Shown one piece after another: positions 59,129-64,000 of a DNA stretch of 64,000 nt (position 1 is the first letter of the stretch; each line of letters begins with the position of its first letter). Location of the stretch: assembly GCA_029532415.1 (NCBI GenBank), contig JAQOTA010000001.1, positions 710,237 through 774,236 of the forward strand, written 5' to 3'. Under the pieces are notes generated by a model that was not told the origin of the DNA, searched no databases, and saw nothing but the letters and a program-made list of their open reading frames with translations. Position numbers and translations under genes: made by a program. This DNA is from Marasmius tenuissimus (Eukaryota; Basidiomycota; Agaricomycetes; Agaricales; Marasmiaceae).

Positions 59129-60260
59129 TGCTGACCGTTGCGGACCAAAAAAACGTCGTGACTATCGCTCGAGCTGACTCATATGCTCTGGTCTGCCGGG
59201 TATGCGGTCGGAAATCATGGGGAGTGAAGCACAAAAGGAGCAAGATAACTGGCGGGAAAATGGTGGTGGTGAGAAAAAGAAAGGGGAATTAATATCCGAG
59301 CGCATAGGTGAGCCAAGGTTGACCACTTACCAACACCAGCATCGTCACAACGCATCGACAGCCCCAAAAGCCTCTACAATTTAGAAAGTAAAGGGTTTCG
59401 GTGAAGATACACTTCGCTATTTTGCAAGATAAGCAGAGTAGTTCAAGAAATTTGCTGCCAAGTCCGACCCAAAATGACGCTTTGACTTCGGTGCGTAAGA
59501 ATACGTGCTGCAACGAGAGACAGATTCAACTGTGGCTAGAACAGGTTTTCAAACTAGAGGTCAAACTATGGACATTCGGTGCATCCCATTCGCGCTGCGC
59601 AGAGTCCAGACAGGCAATTTGAATGCCATTAAGTGAACTTGGCCAAAAGTAGTGACAGGGTGGTTTCGGTGAGCCACAATCGCTTATTCCAGTGTCGAAC
59701 GCCACCCAATCGCCGTCAGGGCAATTCTTGAGAGCATCAGTAGTGGCTAGACCTCACCAGGACCTTGGAGCACGACCAACAAATCTGCCGAACTGAAGAA
59801 TCGTTATCCAGTTCGTATTAGCGAAGGGAGGGAGATTGGGCCCTTACACGGTAACGTGGATACTTGGGCCTGTTGCCGACCTGACTGTGATGAACAAGCA
59901 TGAACATATATGTTTGACATTGTCCGGTAGGGTTTAGGGACATACTTCAGGTCTAGCGGACACCGAGGAGGCGCACTCTGGCCGAAAAGTGTCACCATAC
60001 GCCAAAACAATGTCTTTAACCTCGTCTTGAAGCTTGAAGACTCATAGCGCTTGCGGGTCGTCTCGTTCAAGCAATCTATGGTCCTTCCATGGCCCATGTT
60101 AGTTACTCGTTCCGGGGCTTTGGTGATTTTTAGCTCCTGGGCGATGCGCGTCAATGAGGGCCTCTGTGAAGGGCCAAAGTCTGGGTTTGAGGGCTGAGCG
60201 GTCATCTGAACGGCATGGAAACGACTAGAGAGGTGCTATAAATGAACACTTGGATCCCTT

Positions 60261-60350
60261 GTGAGTCCAGTTTGTCGTAAATCAATGCCGCTGACTGGGC
60301 TACCAGAGACTAGAACCACTTTAGCGTGTCGGCGCGCTCAGGCTCCCCAA
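60261..60350 (+). repeat. direct repeat, unit 1
   Basis: Blocks GTGAGTCCAG-TTGTCGTAAAT, AGACTAGAA and GTCGGCGCGCT recur in the same order and spacing about 440 bases downstream. No terminal structure is visible. Confidence 0.6.
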
Positions 60351-60702
60351 GAGATGCTGAGCTTGATGATTCGATGGTGCTGTAACCTACACCTTCTTCC
60401 ATCCTCGATTGTACGGTATCTGTGTGTTGCGACATCAACAAGACGTGGTACCATCTGCCTCGACACGACCAGTAAATCGTCGCTCTCTAGAAGTCCCGTC
60501 TCGGATCTTCACGTCGGGCGAGTGCCCCCTTCCGCAGCCGTTCATAGCTCATTTTGGTTATCCGTGCCAGGCTGGTTCCACGAGTCTTTCGGTGATCCTT
60601 GTCAAATAAACGTTCAAAAAGGCGAAATCCAGAGGGTAAACGGACCAGTCGATTGACATGGAGATGGGCGGAGGGAGTCATAGATCAAGACATGAGCTCG
60701 TT

Positions 60703-60790
60703 GTGAGTCCAATCTGTCGTAAATGGATGGCATCGACTGAATGCGAGACTAGAATCATCGTGACTCGTCGGCGCGCTGAGATGCTCCTAA
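60703..60790 (+). repeat. direct repeat, unit 2
   Basis: Partner of the unit at 60261. GTGAGTCCAATCTGTCGTAA, GAGACTAGAATCAT and GTCGGCGCGCTGAGATGCT are shared, with scattered differences. Confidence 0.6.
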
Positions 60791-61611
60791 ACCTGAAGTG
60801 GCACTGGACCCGATAGGTCTGGCTTAAGGACCCGATACCCGATTTTTTGGACGTCCACCAATGACATGGTGTCTGACAGTTCTTGGTTTCATTGCGGTCC
60901 TCGTTCGGGTCCTGTACGCCACGTTAAAGTCCTTCTTGCGAAGGTGGCGGTCATGGGACAGGTCCTGGGTCTCCTGTGGGTCTTTACTCATTCTCAATGA
61001 GATACAGCTTGGACCTCAATTCAGTATTTCGGGAAGAGAGGAATTATTCGTATCTAGTTACGAGATGTCGGTGGACCCACACATCGCATCGCATCATATT
61101 CGGGAGGGAAAGTTTTGCAATTTAAGCCTTTCATGGATATCAGAATTGGTGAGAATGTTTAGAATCTTAATTAGGGTCATCCTAATATTCTTCTTCACGG
61201 ATGTTGTGTTGTAACTTCAGCCCGCACAGACGATCACTCTCAGGAGGGCGAGGAGGAGGATCCAAACATGTCAAAAGACACTCGTCAACGAGGCCGGCGG
61301 TATATAAGAAGGGGTACATTCGACCATTCAAGGGACCGATTTTCCACCTTGTAACGCCTCTCGGCCACCACTCTTCGTCCCTCATTTCGAACGCAGGAGG
61401 GGCTCGGAAAGGATGGATCGAGCTTTTGGGGATGGGTATGGGAAGCAGTAGGTGCCATCCGTGTATTTCTGCCGTCATATTTGGTGTACTGATTTACCCT
61501 TGATCTTGCCCTTACTTTTTTTCCCTGTCTGACTGTTACGTGGCTGCTGTGCTATTTCTTTCTTTCTTATGCTTCCGTCATCATCATGTTTTTACTTTTA
61601 TCACTTTCACG

Positions 61612-63208
61612 ATGCGTGACAGACGCTCGAGGAGTTTAGACCCCACGTTTGGTTTTTGCCGACTCACGCTGGAGGACCAAGACTCGGACGAGAGATACCA
61701 GTCTCCATTTTTTTTAGAGCACTCTGGGCAGGGCGAAGATATCTCAGCGCAGAGTCAATCGGGTGGACGTGAAGCGCCACAGCTTGCGATTAGAGGAGAA
61801 GAAGAACGAGCCCGACCAGAACGTCCCCGTCACCTCGAGGCGGAGCCTTGGTATCCACGTGGAGGAAGCGTTGTGCAGGGACCTTTCGCTGAGGATATCG
61901 ACAGCCCATTTCTACCACAGAACGCGCCACACGCGGCACAACCGACTCCACACCTTGGGTTTCACCAAGGAGTTCCCGGTGGACCAAGTCGCTCCAGATC
62001 GAATGCCCGCTCCCCTCCACTCCCACTACCGACACCGAGTTCTACTTTATTACCTGAAGTACACGCTGAAGGGACCGAAGGTCGCAGTGGCGGTCCTGTT
62101 AGTTTCAGGGACATTGGAGCTCCTGAAGCGGAGGGAAGATTGAGGCGGGCTCATAACCTTCCGAGTGGCGCTTCACTTTCCCTGAGCGGGTTGTTGGAGC
62201 CAGCTGTGGACCTACGACCGCCTCACAATTACAATCTGCTCGTGCAGTTGGCGATATGGGAGAGCCCGGAGAGAAGGCTTACGCTCCAAGAGATCTACGC
62301 TGCCATATCCAACCGGTTTGGATATTATCGAGGGACGAGTGAGGAGGTGAAGAGGCGATGGCAGGTAAGATTTGGGCAATCCTGACCCCGACGAAGCAGG
62401 GCCTGATCATGTTGGTTCATTACAGGGATCCATACGACATATGCTCAGCAACAGGGACGCTTTCTTTCGGATACGGGACACCGATCAGATAGGCCGGGGA
62501 GATCATTGGGAGATCAACTTTGCGGGATTGGAGGAGAGTAGGCGGCAGAGACGAAAGCTACGAAAGCAAAGGAGACAGCAACACAGAGAGGCGCCAATAA
62601 TGGAGGGCTTTGAGGATGTGCAGGGACAGTCCTTTGAGGAATCGCACCATGCGGCCTCATCATCATCGACGGCAGCTCCATCAACGTCGAGTCGGATGAA
62701 CGAGGCGTTGGCGAGTACCGCATCCCTTTCAGGATCCGTAGACCGGGTAGGAAGGACTCGCTATGGGGGCTCTGCATCCCCTCGCCTCAGCGCGATGTTG
62801 AGGTCATCGTCCTCTTTGTCTCGTAATCCTTCTCCCGCTCTACCCGCCCAACGTGGCGAAATATCCGGTCCTGTTTTTCTGCACCCACCTTCAGGGCAGT
62901 TCCCGGCGGAGTCTGACCTTGCATCGGATAGGTGGCCCGCACCCCAAAATGGACCTTTGGTATCGCATTCGCAAGCCTTCGACGCGACCCTCGGGGGGTC
63001 TTCCTCTCTCATGCGTAGACATCCTACGTTCGGGCCCCCATTGTCCGGTGCTCCTAGCGACCCTAGATCTTTTTATGATCTCCCTTCGCCTGCTGCGAAC
63101 CCGTCTTCACAAAGTTCCTTGTCTTCGCAGAATCGCGAAGAGGATCCCACACTATCTCAAGGCGGTGCAACATCGTCTGATGGGAAGGGAAAAGGACGCA
63201 CGCTCTAA
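61612..63208 (+). CDS. forkhead-domain transcription factor
   Basis: Two exons (61612-62364 and 62426-63208) join in phase 0 to 511 residues. The forkhead winged-helix domain lies at about 203-285: PPHNYNLLVQLAIWESPERR, LTLQEIYAAISNRFGYYR, then KRRWQ and, across the intron, GSIRHMLSNRDAFFRI and GRGDHWEINF. This follows the canonical order helix 1, helix 3 recognition segment (here GSIRHMLS for the usual NSIRHNLS) and wing. The recognition helix has Gly and Met where Asn is typical, so DNA contacts may differ. The N-terminal 200 residues and C-terminal 225 are Ser/Pro-rich and look disordered. A basic stretch (RRQRRKLRKQRRQQHR) just after the domain is a likely nuclear localisation signal. The start is the ATG in CACGATG; an upstream in-frame non-ATG extension is not needed. 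Targets are unknown. Confidence 0.87.
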
Positions 63209-64000
63209 AATCCATATCTTTCTCCTATTATCTCGTTTCTGCCATCTATTTCCAAATTCGTTTTGTTTTCGTGTGTGTTTTTTACACTACTTGGTGTTGT
63301 TATCGTGCATTGTTCTCATTGTTTTCGCCACCAGTTGCTACAATAGTCTTGCCTCTACAAATTTACATACACGTCTCTCTTGCAGTCGCACTCGTTCTAA
63401 TTGTAGCGTAACCAATGTATCTAAATAAATTATGAGCCTATGATTGTCGCACAGGCTTCATTGTGCCCGGTACCGGGCATTTGTGGGCTGCTGTAGGTCC
63501 AGCTCAATTTCAATTTTTCAGAAATCAGGTGTCATCACGCGTTCCGTCACTTTACCCTGTTGGCGAGGTCTCACCCCATCTCTCCTCTCGACCACCACCT
63601 TCCTTACCTTCTCTCTACTCGCAAATTCACCATGAATTCTCCAAAATTGACCATATCCTCTCGTTCGCTCTCAGCATCGTCCTTGAGGGACAGGCTGTCC
63701 GCTATCCAACCGCTCAAACCTATCACAGATTCGTTACACGCCAATATCGAGTTGGTTTTTCGCATAGGTTATCGCAAGAATATCGATTGAGTTGTCTGTT
63801 AGCTTCGTTCCAGCACGCGTACCCAGGAAGCGAAGGTTACAGACATTGGCTGTTGCGGTGTGGTCGACATTGATAGCGTTGTCGCTGGTTTTTTATATTT
63901 TCTTATGGTATGTGGTTGAATCTCTTCAGTTTCTCGGTCTTATGCACTTTTCTCACTGATTTTTGGATGTGTTTATAGGTCCTTTCCACCACTTTGGCCG
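63209..64000 (+). other. 3' flank of the forkhead gene and possible start of a next gene
   Basis: A frame at 63632-63790 starts in a good context (CACCATG) and reads MNSPKLTISSRSLSASSLRD for 52 codons. It could be the first exon of a gene running out of the window, but no donor-acceptor pair or family is clear. AT-rich sequence at 63230-63430 fits the forkhead 3' untranslated region. Confidence 0.3.

Larger units (their letters stand above)
59129..61611. other. intergenic region with a direct repeat; no secure gene
   Basis: A minus-strand frame at 59804-60205 (133 codons, starting MTAQPSNPDFGPSQ) and a plus-strand frame at 60861-61214 (117 codons with a hydrophobic start) are the longest. 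Neither has family features or codon patterns that convince me. Two copies of a roughly 90-base repeat are listed separately. The right end must carry the forkhead gene promoter. Confidence 0.35.

Noticed and set aside
59804..60205. 133-codon minus-strand frame starting MTAQPSNPDF
   Set aside because: It has a clean start but no recognisable domain, neighbours or conserved splice sites, so I leave it uncalled.

Overview
The window is nuclear DNA from a basidiomycete fungus, most likely an Agaricomycete. Genes are dense and split by many short GT-AG introns of about 45-70 bases. Several genes belong to families expanded in mushroom-forming fungi: DUF6533, DUF6534 and DUF6535 membrane proteins, a laccase, a P450, MYND-finger proteins and F-box/LRR proteins. 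No rRNA, convincing tRNA, CRISPR array, virus or complete autonomous transposon was seen. All calls come from reading the sequence by eye; no database search was run. Exon boundaries were chosen by splice signals and frame.

Layout. 1-75 is the 3' end of a plus-strand gene. 76-7050 is gene-poor and repeat-rich: a duplicated 3'-flank segment, at least five diverged copies of one repeat unit, and a 1.2-kb element with inverted-repeat ends. 7051-8971 (minus) is a DUF6534 seven-helix-type protein. 10393-12427 is a cytochrome P450. 13930-18497 and 19187-22755 (both minus) are tandem paralogues of a large membrane protein that I cannot assign to a named family. 24536-26742 is a secreted S33-type peptidase. 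27181-28774 (minus) is a two-finger MYND protein with an Mss51-like C-terminal half. 29832-32511 is a laccase with an in-frame stop. 33339-35401 is an FAD-dependent aromatic monooxygenase. 37266-40364 is a DUF6535 protein.

The region 40763-50251 is shaped by duplication. A divergent pair, F-box protein (minus) and tubulin-folding cofactor B (plus), occurs twice. In the first copy the cofactor B gene is a decayed pseudogene; in the second both genes look intact. Between them lies a second copy of the secreted S33 peptidase, about 20 kb from the first. Then come a DUF6533 membrane protein (51270-53261), the essential AAA ATPase CDC48 (53847-56741), two tandem TPMT-like methyltransferases (minus, 56969-59128) and a forkhead transcription factor (61612-63208).

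How genes relate. There is no operon-like logic. Housekeeping genes (CDC48, cofactor B) are interleaved with fast-evolving accessory families. Laccase, P450 and FAD monooxygenase are typical of wood- or litter-degrading and secondary metabolism, but nothing shows that they form one pathway. The most notable points are the unnamed tandem giant membrane proteins, the duplicated bidirectional F-box/cofactor B promoter with one dead arm, a likely exon-to-intron conversion in one F-box copy, very small exons in several genes, and a laccase broken by a small deletion.
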